DNA of 64,000 nt from Cinnamomum chago. Lineage: Eukaryota > Streptophyta > Magnoliopsida > Laurales > Lauraceae. The DNA is taken from assembly GCA_038049695.1 (NCBI GenBank), contig CP142453.1, forward strand, positions 20,650,001-20,714,000. The letters are read 5' to 3'. Positions 1 through 11,900 of this stretch are shown in pieces (the first letter of the stretch is position 1; the number at the start of each line of letters is the position of its first letter). Below the pieces are notes generated by a model. It saw nothing but the letters and a program-made list of their open reading frames with translations, was not told the origin of the DNA and did not search any database. The position numbers and the translations under genes are program-made.

Positions 1-1219
1 GGTGGATGAGATTACACAGAAACTTCAAGAGTGGAGCTTGAACTTGTGCTTAGATTATCTGCTGAAGGTCCTTTTTATGTGTTTTGTTGATATTTCATTA
101 GTTGGAACTCAGAAAATGAGACATATGTGTTGATTTGAGAATTTAGAATTAGGATTACTAATAATTAGTTGGCCTCAAAAGTTGAGGTCTGATTATAATA
201 ATAATAATAATAGTTTTCCTAGTATTTTGATATTTTACTTTCCTTGAATTGATCTTCATTTAGTTTTTCTTACAAGTGACGTGAAGGGGGATGTGATAAC
301 GATTTTAAATACTTGTGAATGAAAAATTGCTTCTTTTCTGTTTTGGAAGCTTTCAATTGCTGCATTTTTTGTGTGTGAGGTTTTTGTGTTTTCCATTAGA
401 GAAGGTTTTACATTGAATCAGTGGTTTCATGTCTTAATGTTTTTAACTGCTGTTTTGTACCACTAGTTTGGTATATCAGCACGTTCATTCACAGGCTTGT
501 TTGGACTTTGAAGAAGAAGGGATGCATGGAGAAGGCAAGTAAAAAATTCTCTCTTAAGGCAGATAAGGAGAGGGAATTTCTCTGTAATTCATAATTTGTG
601 AACCTAATTTGAAAACTCGATAAGGGTTGGCATGGTGGATGTACAAAACTCAAGAAGAATAGATGCATGGAGAAGGAAAGTAAAATATATCCTGCGAACA
701 GTTAGAGGAGGGAATTCATGTGTAATTTATCACTCGTGAACATAATTTGAAACTCAATGAGGCTAGTCCCAAACAACAGTAGAACGCCTTCTCTCTTTCA
801 GTTTTCACCTCCTTTAGATCTCTCTACGCTTTTCACTGAAGCGGATTCCTCAATTCTCATTTAGCAAATGATTGTCCATGTAGAAACACCTCCTCAAAGA
901 GCTCTTAATGGATGTAGGATTTTATTTTTAATATTGACTTTGATATTCACCAAACGTTATGGATGTTTTATGAAATTTGAAAAGCTTGGTGTATATAGAT
1001 AATCTTTGGAAGTACTTCAGCATATGCTTTAACTAAGGGCTATGGAATTGGGGGTGTGTTTTATGTGTGGCCTAACAGTTCATGCTTGGCAATACATATT
1101 TCTTGTCTTCCCATTGTTTCAATTGTAATCTGACATGTGCTTGGAGAAAGAATTATTCCTTCCAATGCGATTGGATTTTTGGCATCTGTAACATAATTGC
1201 ATGTCGTCTGATTTTTCAG
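1..1219. other. 5' region or first intron of SIG6, coding exon not found
   Basis: No ATG-led stretch resembling a transit peptide and ending at a good donor could be recognised here. Bases 2-67 are open in one + frame and are followed by a GT, but they match nothing I know. The stretch holds an imperfect direct duplication (508-626 and 651-763). The acceptor of the first recognised exon is at 1218-1219 (TTTTTCAG). Confidence 0.4.
508..763. repeat. Imperfect tandem duplication, about 115 bp unit
   Basis: Two copies share GATGCATGGAGAAGG near 520 and 662, then AGTAAAA, a GAGAGGGAATT or GAGGAGGGAATT block, TGTAATT and TCGTGAAC or TTGTGAAC, in the same order and spacing. They differ by scattered substitutions and small indels, so the duplication is old. 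Confidence 0.7.
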
Positions 1220-2942
1220 TTCCAATTATTCATGAGCAAGCAGCCCCTGTAGTTATGTCTATGCAAACTACATCAATTGCCCGTAATTTTCCGGCTTTGG
1301 CTCTTTGTCAAGAGCAATGTGATGATTTTAGGCCTTCTTTGCACATTACAGAAGTTAAGGTGAGATTTTTGGTTTAGGTGATTTCACTGTCTCTCTATTT
1401 GATAATTCTTTTACATGAAGAAATCTCTAACAAATAAATTGTTTCTGGTGGAAAAATTGCATGGACTTAATATGGAAGGGTGCAAACGTCTAGATATCTC
1501 TACACGAGAGTAGTTTTAAACTTGTTTGATCATCTCAATAACTTCAATGGAATTTTAACATGGTTGCTAAGTTTGGAGGTGAAGCTTGAAGAAGATAAAT
1601 TTCTTTTGATGGAACAATTGTATGGACTGTTTTTTTTTTTTTTATAAGTTGTGAGGTGTTTTGAAGCACCATGAATATGGATTTATATTGGCTTAGTATC
1701 AACAATCACCATCCTAGATGGTTATCTCCTTTTTATCTTTAATTGATTATAATCAGGCTTAATCTGCGTGAATGTAATTAGGTTGATTGATTTTAATTAG
1801 TAAACCTAAATTTCTGCTTTTTTTTTTTTTTTGTATTCAAGGAATGCAGAAGGAAAAAGTAATGAATAAATAGTGGTGTCATTACCCTGTTAGACATCGC
1901 ACTCTGTTCTCCATTCCACTTTCTTTCTTGATATGGGCAGGGATAAGATCTTCCCTTTTCCTTCCTCCTCTTGTGCTCTCTGCCCTCGGACAACATCTTC
2001 CCTTTTCCTTCCTCATCTTCTCTTCTTGTGTTCTCCGCCCTTGGATAACGTCTTCCCTTTTCCTTCCTCATCCTCTCTTCTTCAGTTGCCCCCCGGCCCA
2101 ATTCAACCAAGGAGGGAATAGGCCGATAAAATATAGTTGGACCATGGGCCACTAGCTCATCCAGGCAATTATACCTCCTCTCCTATATAGACTTGAAGGT
2201 TTGACAAGGAAGAAATGAGAAGAAGCTAAAGTCCATTTAGTCGAAATGCAAATGCTAAGGTGGATGTGTGCTATGCCAAGAAAGCATAGAGTTAGAAATG
2301 GGGATCTAAATGGAAACTTACTAGTAGCTTCAATAATACAAAAAAAAAAAAAACGAATATTGTTTTTGATGGTTTGAGCATGCATACAAAAGGCTTGTTT
2401 GAGCATGCACACAAAAGGCTTGAATCAGGCCCTATACAATATGTTGATGGGTCATTAATTTAATGAACTAGAGAAGGGGGAGATTGTGGAGTTTTGGTGA
2501 GAATGGCCTCAAATAGGCTCAAGTGGAGAATCAGAACTCACAAAGGTGACCTTTAGGAATTAAAATTAGTTTCGCACATGTAGATTCCACTTGAAGACAT
2601 ACTAGATAGATTGATCTAAGGTTTTAAATCCCAGTGCTAGTCTTTTTATTGGTTGGGAGCAGGACAAGTTGGTGCCATTCATGTTGGTCCATGTTGTTGT
2701 ACCATTATTGGTGTGGTCATTGCCAGTCCTATACAATATGTTGACAGGTCATTAATTTAATGAACTAGGAGTAGGGGGAGACCTACTTAGACCTTTGGTT
2801 AAATAGTAAGGAAATATGTTAGATCGTGGAGTTTTGGTGAGAATGGCCTCAAATAGGCTGAAGTGGAGAAGCAAAACTCACGAAGTGACCTTAAGGAATT
2901 AAAATTAGTTTCACACACAGATTTCACTTGCAGATATACTAG

Positions 2943-2993
<51 letters not shown>

Positions 2994-5900
2994 TCTAAGG
3001 TTTTAAATCCCAGTGCTGGTCTTTTTATCAGTTGGGAGCGGGACAAGTTGGTGCCTTTCATGCTGGTCCACGTTGTGTGTACCTTATCGGTGTGATCGTT
3101 GCTGGTCCTAAGTCTTAAAAAAAACCCCTCAAAAAAATCTAGAGAAAAAATGATGGAAAACAACTAAATATGTGCAATTAAGCTATCTAAGTCATTCACT
3201 AATCATTCAGATATTGTAAAAAGTAAGAGGTTTTTATTTATTTATTTATTTATAAAATTCTCTGTATTTGTAAATCATATACTTAGGCATATATTGTTTT
3301 ATCCTTCTGTGTGTCTAATTTTTCTTATTCAACTTTAAAATTTCAGGAAACTTTGGATTGGAGGCGAATGAATAATGCTGTATCAGTTTGCAAAGAAAAG
3401 AAAAGTTATCAATATCACCAATACCTGAAAAAATTTGAACGCCAATTTCTTTATTGGCCAGGTCTCTGGTATTTGTAAGATGTCTCGAGCTCCTTTACCT
3501 TGATGTGTTTCAACTTTCAACTCAACATTCTCTTCTATAAATACTTTTTTAAGTCTTTAGACCATGGTTTAAAAAATCGGCCGAGTCCAAGTCGACTCGG
3601 ACAAATCAACTCAGACTTGGCACATACCAAGTCGGTTCCTATGGGACTCGGACTCGAATCATGTGACTCGGCCCTCCAACAATTTTATTTGGACCATGCG
3701 ACTCAGCTCGACTCGGCCATGGCCGAGTCGGGACCTAAGTCCAATTTGAAACCATGCTTTAGACTACTTCGTGCTCTCATGCATGCTTGTTTGCTTTTGT
3801 GTTGCAGATCCTCACCCTCATCCACAGAAGTAAAGCAAATTTTGCCTTCATCCACAGAATCTCTAGCAACTGAGAAGGCTAAAACTGTGGGCACTAAACC
3901 ACTAAAGCAGAGCAGCTCCAATCCCATGAGACCATGCGATGTTCTTGACCTTGCTAAGATAGCAGCGGTTGCATCGAAAGCTGCAGCATCTTTAGCAGAG
4001 AGCTCTTTTGCCTTGACAGCAGCTGATCTTGATGGATCTCTTTCTCATGGGTTGGTTTTTTGTTATTCATCCTCTTTCCTACTCCCATTTTCATTAGTAA
4101 AAAGTATATGATGCTCAACTTATATATGCATCTTCAGTTTGGCTAGAATACGGTGTTTCCTAGTTGGATCTGTTGTGAATGGATCATGATCATAAAGTCT
4201 TACTACTAAGAATAGGTTATCCCATATTTCTTGCTGACTGTGAATCTATGTAAGCTGTCCATTCACGGTCCACTAGACGGAGTGTTAAATGGCTCATCCA
4301 TTGTACAGGTTACCAGAATATCCATCTGGATCTCAACAGGTGGTATCACTCTATAGCTGTGCAAAACAAGAGGGGAAAAAGAGTTTTCCTGTGGTTAAGC
4401 ATGTGTTGCACCCATGGTTTAAAATAGTGGCTGTTATGGATGTCGTGGTCGGCCTGAACAAAGTATATCTGGTTGCAATATCCCTTGGTTAGCGGTCTTT
4501 ACTAATTTTACCCAAAAGGATGTAAAAAAATTCAGAAAATTGGAAAAATTTAGAGCATAATGTTCCTTTTAAAGAATCCAAATGGTTGGTGTAGTTGTCG
4601 TAGCTGTTGTGGTTTTGCGGTCTTTTCTACCTACTTTGTGTTCTGGCACATGCTTTTTGTACCTCCTGAAAATATAGTCTATCTTTAATACATTTTACTT
4701 TTTAGTGCTTAAAAAAAGAAAGAACTTCTGTATTTTTGTGTAATATAATGGTGAGTAGTGAATTCACAGTCATATATGTCTTCTAACTTTTATCGCTGTT
4801 TTATTGTACGGCTGTTGTTTGTTTCTATTATAGTTTAGTGATTGAATCAAATGTATTATATGGAATTTAGTGCCTCTCTAAGGTTGCTTTCGGCTTTAAA
4901 TGATGGCCTAACAACATGAGCTTTTTGTGGTAGTTACTCTGATATTTGATACATTGTGTTCATGCTTTTGAATCCTCCAATTACTCACAAAAGATTGGTA
5001 TTTGGCTATATGTTGTCATAAGTGGATGGGAAATGACACCCTACAAACCAAATGCTTGTGCACCCACCTGCCCTCTATGCAATGATAGTGACATACTGAT
5101 CTTGAATCTTGATTGGAGATATCCACCATTGGAGTTAAGTCACTTCAATTTCCATTGTTAAATCATTTATGGCCCTTAAATCGATGGCTATATCCATTCT
5201 TTTCTTAGAATTAGATTTTTACTCATCTGTGATAAAATCCTCTTCTTCCAATCTGTGTTGTAATTGGTGGTAGTCTCAAGTAGGCCTCACAAAATAGACC
5301 CCAAAGAGAATAACACTAGTATTGGTAGAAATTTCATTAAAAAAAGAAGTGAAGGGAAATTTTGCAGCTATAGCGGCCATCATATTGTTTAGTACTTGCA
5401 ATCATGGATCAAAATAGTGGCTGCTATATCGGGCATAGTGGCCAAGACCGCTACACTATCTTGTATTTAGTGCTGCTATCATGTGTAGCGGCTGCTACGG
5501 TTTGCTACTGCCGCTACGGATTAAGACTAATGGGCACTTTCCAATTTTTTTTTAAAATACACGGTAAGGTTTAGGTTTATTTCTTTTCTTCTTTTCTCTA
5601 AACAACATTTTTATGCAACTCTTCTACCCTTCTATATGCTTCAAAGAACACACACACACACACACACAAAAAGATCTCGCAGAATTTAAGCCAATTCAAA
5701 GCGTTCCTCTCGAGGGCTCTTCTCTAGATATATACTGGTAAACACCCCATTTGGCAGGCATATTCTTTTCTCTACTCATAAAAAATATATTATTTATTTT
5801 GATGAAAATTAATCTGTTATTTGGTTTGAACTTCAAACTTTATTTAAGCATTACTTTATAATTTATATATCTTTTTGTTATGGACAGTTGTGCTAAATTG

Positions 5901-8900
5901 CTTATTTGAATTATGAATTTAGAAATGCATAATAGGTTCAAACATAGTAATGTATAGCTAACCAACATGAATACATGGGAAAAATTAGATCAATACTGAT
6001 CAATATTGTTTTTATTTATAATCATTTATTCCATGCACTGAAGGGACCACTACAATCCCCTATCTTAGTTATTATAGGAAAAAAAGCATCAAATTCTAAC
6101 ATTTTCCAATATTCTGGATTTGTTTGAATTTTTTTGACAACCTTTTCAATTCACACCGCTATGCCGCTATGTAGAATTTTGGCCACCAGCCACTATGTCT
6201 GCCGCAACTGCTATTTTGATCCTTGCTTGTGATGTGGTTGGACAATAAAATAATGTTGTGTAGCGACCAATATACAGCTTATTTGTAGCTATTTCAGCCC
6301 ATGATTGTACCTCCTTTTGTTTTGGATTTATTTTCTTTCTTTAACTAATTCTTTGAATTTTTTTACAGTTCTGGGCTTGATGGATTGGATGTTATGGTTC
6401 CAATTGAGGAGGAAGCAACAGTACGGTCTCGGCGCCTTTTGGAGAGGCGATCTAAGAAACGAAGGTTGCCAAAGACTCCAAAAGTTGATCTTCATGGGGA
6501 TCCTAGTTTGAGAATGACAGATAGGGATAGGAAAATAAGTTCCAAGAACTTTGATCCTAGTGATCCCCTTAGACTATTTCTGTGGGGCCCAGAGACTAAA
6601 GAACTCCTGACTGCGAAAGAAGAATTCGACTTGTCTGTTAAAATTCAGGCATTTTTCAGACTCCTCTCTGACATATGAGTTTTATGTTACTTTCACATGG
6701 TTGTATACTGAGTGGCTTAGATCATTCATTTAAATGGATCTTTTATTGCATGTTGTCAAGCAGGAACTTATGAAATTAGAGGAAGTGAAGCAAAAACTTC
6801 AATTGCAGTTTGGTCGTGAACCAACACTGGTGGAATGGGCTGAAGCTGTTGGAATGAATTGCCGGGATTTGCAGTCATGCCTTCATTCCGGTAATAGCAG
6901 CAGAGAGAAAATGATCTATGCCAATTCTCGATTAGTAGTGCATGTTGCTAAACAATTCCAAAACCGGGGTTTGAGCCTTCAAGATTTACTACAGGTAAGT
7001 AAAGTAGGTGATTATTTATTTATTAATTTTTTGTGGTTTTTTAGCTGTCTCAAAATCTCACTCTACTCCCATAATTGTTTTCCAATAAGAAAAGAGAAAA
7101 TTCTACTCGTCTTTGTTCACATGTTTTCCTATTGTTGTTGTTCTGGTAATTGAATCAAATGCTTCTGTTAGATTGAGACATCGAGGGAAGGGGATCACCA
7201 TCCAATGGTAAAATTGGCCAAAAGTGAATTTCTTTCCTCATTTCCTCCTTATGAGAAGATGTGGGAGTTTCTCAGGGACTTTTTCTACTGATTTTGGAAG
7301 ATCACAACCACTGTTGTGGTAAATCTAACCATTCTAAGATTGAAGGTGTGGTTCATTCGACTGGGAGAAAAACACATGTGGCTCCCTATTAAGATGTAAC
7401 GTGATTTTCAACAAATTGCCATAAAATTCTTTATTCATACTACATTATTTATTTTCGTAAACATTTTTAAGGATTTTTGGTCTTTGATGTATATGACTCA
7501 GTCCCGGCTGAGTAGACTCGACTTGAGTGAGTGAGTCACCCTTTGAGTCTGAGTTTTAAAACCTTGGCCAGAAGGATGGCACATGTGACTCTATAGCTGG
7601 TTAAATTGGCTTCTCTGAGTGAAAGGACAACCGATGAAGGGATACCAATGTTGCTGCTAATATGGTGATGGGCTGACGACAGTAGACTGGATCTGGTTTT
7701 GAACTGATTGAAAGGACACTCCCAAAGGTCATGAACCAATGGTCACAGAATGGTTACTTTGACTCAGTAGTTCACGTGCTTCTTACCCAAAGTAGGAACA
7801 AAGTCAATCTAGAAGATTTGTGAGGTCGATAGAAGTGGCTCAGTTGCTTCTCTCAAAGTGAAAGTGTGTCTAACGATCAGTTGGCTTTGTCATATTGACA
7901 TGACTAACAATATAAAACACATGACTAGACTATAAAGGGCACACACATGATCAATATGGTGATGGGCCCACTCCAGTTTGAGTGAGATTTATTCCTAGCA
8001 ACAATACATGGGCCAACCATGGCTTTGAGCAGTTCAGATTTCAAAGATGGGCCTAAATGATAGATTTATGGGCCTGGCCTCAGAGGATCTGAATTTTATA
8101 GATGTAACTATGCAGCGGATGTTCATGGGCTAATTGTTTGGATATACCTCGTGTATTGTGTGGGCTGCAATTTTTTAAAAACTTTCCAACTGTTAGGTTT
8201 CTATTTTTTATTGGCAATTTGGGTAGGACTTTTTACTCCACTGCTCGAGCCAATCTGGGCTAATCTCAAATTGGCAATAATTTAAATCCACTTTCACGTG
8301 TCACCATCCCATTCTCTTGATATATTGGAACCCAGAGTGATGTATCTTGTGATCTTTCCATTGCTAGCCTAAGTTATGATCTATGCTTTAATTTTAAGAA
8401 GTATGGTGTCAACAAGAAGTTAATCCCTCAATGATCGTTTTGTTTCGAACCTTGTCAGGATAGCCAGCAATAGCATTTTCAACGTCTCAATGACAGCAAG
8501 AAGAAAGACAAATTGTGCTGTGAATTCGATGATCCCTTCGAGGGTGTCGATCCTCCTTTTATATAGATGTATTGTTGCTATACAATTTGCAGTGATTATA
8601 GTCATTCTAATCTTGATTACAACCATTCTAATCTAATTATATCTCCTAAAAAGGCAAAGAATAAATTTACATAGCTGAACACACGTGAGGTGTTTTGACC
8701 AAGTAATTGGGCTTATTTGAAATGGGTTGTGACCCACTTAACAGTTGTGACCGATTTAACACCCCCCTCAAATTGATGCGGTTGAATCAACCAGCATCAA
8801 TTTGCCAACTAAGAATTGATGTCATGGTCGAGGAAGCCCCTTGGTAAAGATATCTACAATTTGAAATCCAGTAGGAATGCGGGGCAGAGTAATGGCTTCG

Positions 8901-11900
8901 CGCACAAATTCATCATGTATGTAATGACAAGCCACTTCAATATGCTTTGTGTGTTCATGGAAGACAGGATTTTCAGTAATCCATATGGCACTAGTATTGT
9001 CAGTATATGGAGGGGTAGGACCAGATTGTAGAAATCCAAGCTTAGAAAGGAGACCACGAAGCTAGACAATTTCAGATGTTGTGGCGGACATAGCAAGATA
9101 TTATGCTTCTGTGGATGATTTGGAAACTTTATCCTGTTTCTTACACTTTTAGGAAATCAATGAGTCCCCTAAGTACATGCGCCAACGTGTGGTAGACTGT
9201 CGGCTATCAGGACAGCCAGCCTAGTTAGCATCTGAGTAAGCAGTGAGAGAAGTCGAATTCCCCACAGGAAAGAATAGGCCACGAGATGGTGTACCAAGAA
9301 CATATCGAAGAATGCACTGAACAACAGCGAGGTGGAGATGGCGCGGTTGTGTCATGAATTGACTAACCAGATTCACTGCATATGAGATATTCGGCCGAGT
9401 GATGGTCAAGTAGATCAAGCTCCCAACTAAACGTTGATATAATGTGGCATCAAAGAGAAGATCACCATTATCTTGTGAGAGCTTGATATTAACCTCAACA
9501 GGTGTATCTACAGGAGTTGACTGTTGAAGACCGGCCATCTCAATAAGATCCATAGCATATTTGTGTTGATCGAGGATGAGACATTTCTCTAACTGATGTA
9601 CCTCAAGGCCTAAAAAATATGTGAATGAGCCTAAATCTTTCGTATGAAATGACTCATGTAGGGATGTTGTCCAAATTTGTCCCAGATATAATGATTTCAT
9701 CCACGTAAACCAAGAGGACAGTAATTCCATTCGAGGAGCGATGCAGAAACATAGAAGGATTAGAGGCACTTTGAGAGAATTTAAGGTGAAGGAGAGCATC
9801 TTGAAAATTTTCAAACCAAGCACGTGGTGCTTGCTTAAGACCACAGAGAGATCATTGTAAGCGAGCAACATCTCATGCCGAGGTACCGGTAATTCCTTGG
9901 GGAAGTCACATATAGATTTCTTCTTTGAGATCACCGTGAATGATGGCGTAGCCTGGATGCCACGATGAAGATCTACACCTCCAACGGTGAGATCGAGCTC
10001 TAAGACTCAAAATCCTAAGATCACTTAGGGGAAATACCCGAAATGGGAACTCACAAGAACAATTCTGAATTTTATTAAAAATATAGCATAAGCATTACAA
10101 TCAAGCACCCCTCTCTATTTATAATAGAAGAATGGTCCAAATAAAGAAACTACTATTATTAAGTGATTCCTAAAATTACTCCCTAAAATCTCTCACTAAA
10201 ATCTCTAAGTATCACAAATCACTAAAATCTCAAATTACTAAAATTACTAAACTATTTAAAGAAAGTAAATCTTTATTGGTGGGGCCCATTAGTGGGTCAT
10301 CTTCTTCTTGGATCTCACTGCATCAATGAATAAAGGCATTCTTGACATCAAATTGGTATAGAGGCCAGGAATGAGAGGCAGCAATGGCAAGAAGAGTATG
10401 GATTGTAGTCATTTTTTGCAACTGGGGCAAACGTTCCATCATAGTTGATACCATATTCCTGTCCGTTGCCTAGTGCAACTAAGTGTGCCTTATAACGATC
10501 CAACGAGCCATTTGCTTTAAGTTTGACTGAAAAAACCCATTTGCAGCCGATGGGTTTTTGCAGAAGATGGACATGGAACTATATCCCATGTATGATTGTT
10601 CTATAGTGTGGCTAATTCTTCTTGCATAGCCTTTTGCCAACAATCATGCTTCACCGCCTCTAAGTAAGAATTAGGGATGGCAATGGAAGATAGAGTAGCA
10701 AGCAAAGAGGTGTGAATGAAACCATATCTATCTGGAGGCTTGGAGAGACGAATAGAATGTCGAAGCTGAAGCATCAGGTGATGAAGTAGTGGAAAGATCA
10801 GGTGTTGGCAATGGATCTGGAGGGGGAGGCAGTAATGGAACATTCTTATGTAAATGAGTAAAAGAAGGCAGAGGCTTAGGATGGTTAGAACAGGAACTTT
10901 GGTTTTCGAAAAACGTAACATTTCTAGAGATGCGGATGCGGTTGAGTATGGGATCATAACAGAGATACCCTTTTTGGTGGGAAGCATAGCCAAGGAACAC
11001 TCATTGATCTGATTGAGCAGTTAATTTTGTACGTTCAAAAGGAGGAAGATGAACAAAGCACACACATCCAAAAATATGCAAGTGGGTATAAATAGGATAT
11101 ATATGAAAGAGACGAAAGCATGGTGTTTGATTGGTGAGACAAGGGGATGGTAAGCGATTGATTAAGTGAACCGTAGTGGTTAAAGCTTCTAGCCAAAATT
11201 TAGCAAGAACTGAGGATTCTAAGAGAAGAGAACGAACAATATCTAGGAGATGTCTGTTTTTTCGTTTAGCAACCCCATACTGTTGAGGAGGATAAGGGCA
11301 TGATCTTTGAGATAAAATCCCGTGTGTTTGCAGAAAATTTTGAAACTGATATGACATATATTTCCCCCGAAATCAGATCGGAGGACTTTTATGTGAGTGG
11401 AAAACTGATTTTCAACATAAGGCATAAAATTTTGGAAAGCATCAAAGACTTCAGATTTAGAATACAAGATATATACCCATGTGAATCTACTATGATCATC
11501 AATAATTGTGACGAAATATTTGTAATTTGTATGAGAAATTACAAGAGTAATTCCCCAAATATTGTCAATAGCTTGAAGCGATAGTAGTTTTTGAAGAAGA
11601 AGGAAGAACTTTGCTTTTTCCAAGTTTGCAAGTAGAACACTCATCAGAAATGTTGCGAAAAGAAGTTTAATTTTCATTAATGCTACCATTGTTCAATATC
11701 AAAGATAACAATTTTGAATGAGGATGGCCTAGTCTATTATGCCAGAGCCTCCAAATAGCTTGAGAAGAGAAACAAGAAAACACGAGGCCTGTTTATTTTG
11801 AGAGAGAGGCGTAAGAAGAGGAAACATGCGTCCACACTTAGGCCCCTTCGTGATCAACTTCCCCGACACTTGATCCTGCACAACACAACCAGACCGAGAA

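Noticed and set aside
2-67. Open frame at the left edge, followed by GT
   Set aside because: It could be the end of an exon, but the peptide resembles neither a transit peptide nor SIG6, and the donor GTCCTT is poor.
9221-9934. 237-codon minus-strand ORF as a separate gene
   Set aside because: It is the reverse transcriptase part of the copia element at 8485-14129.
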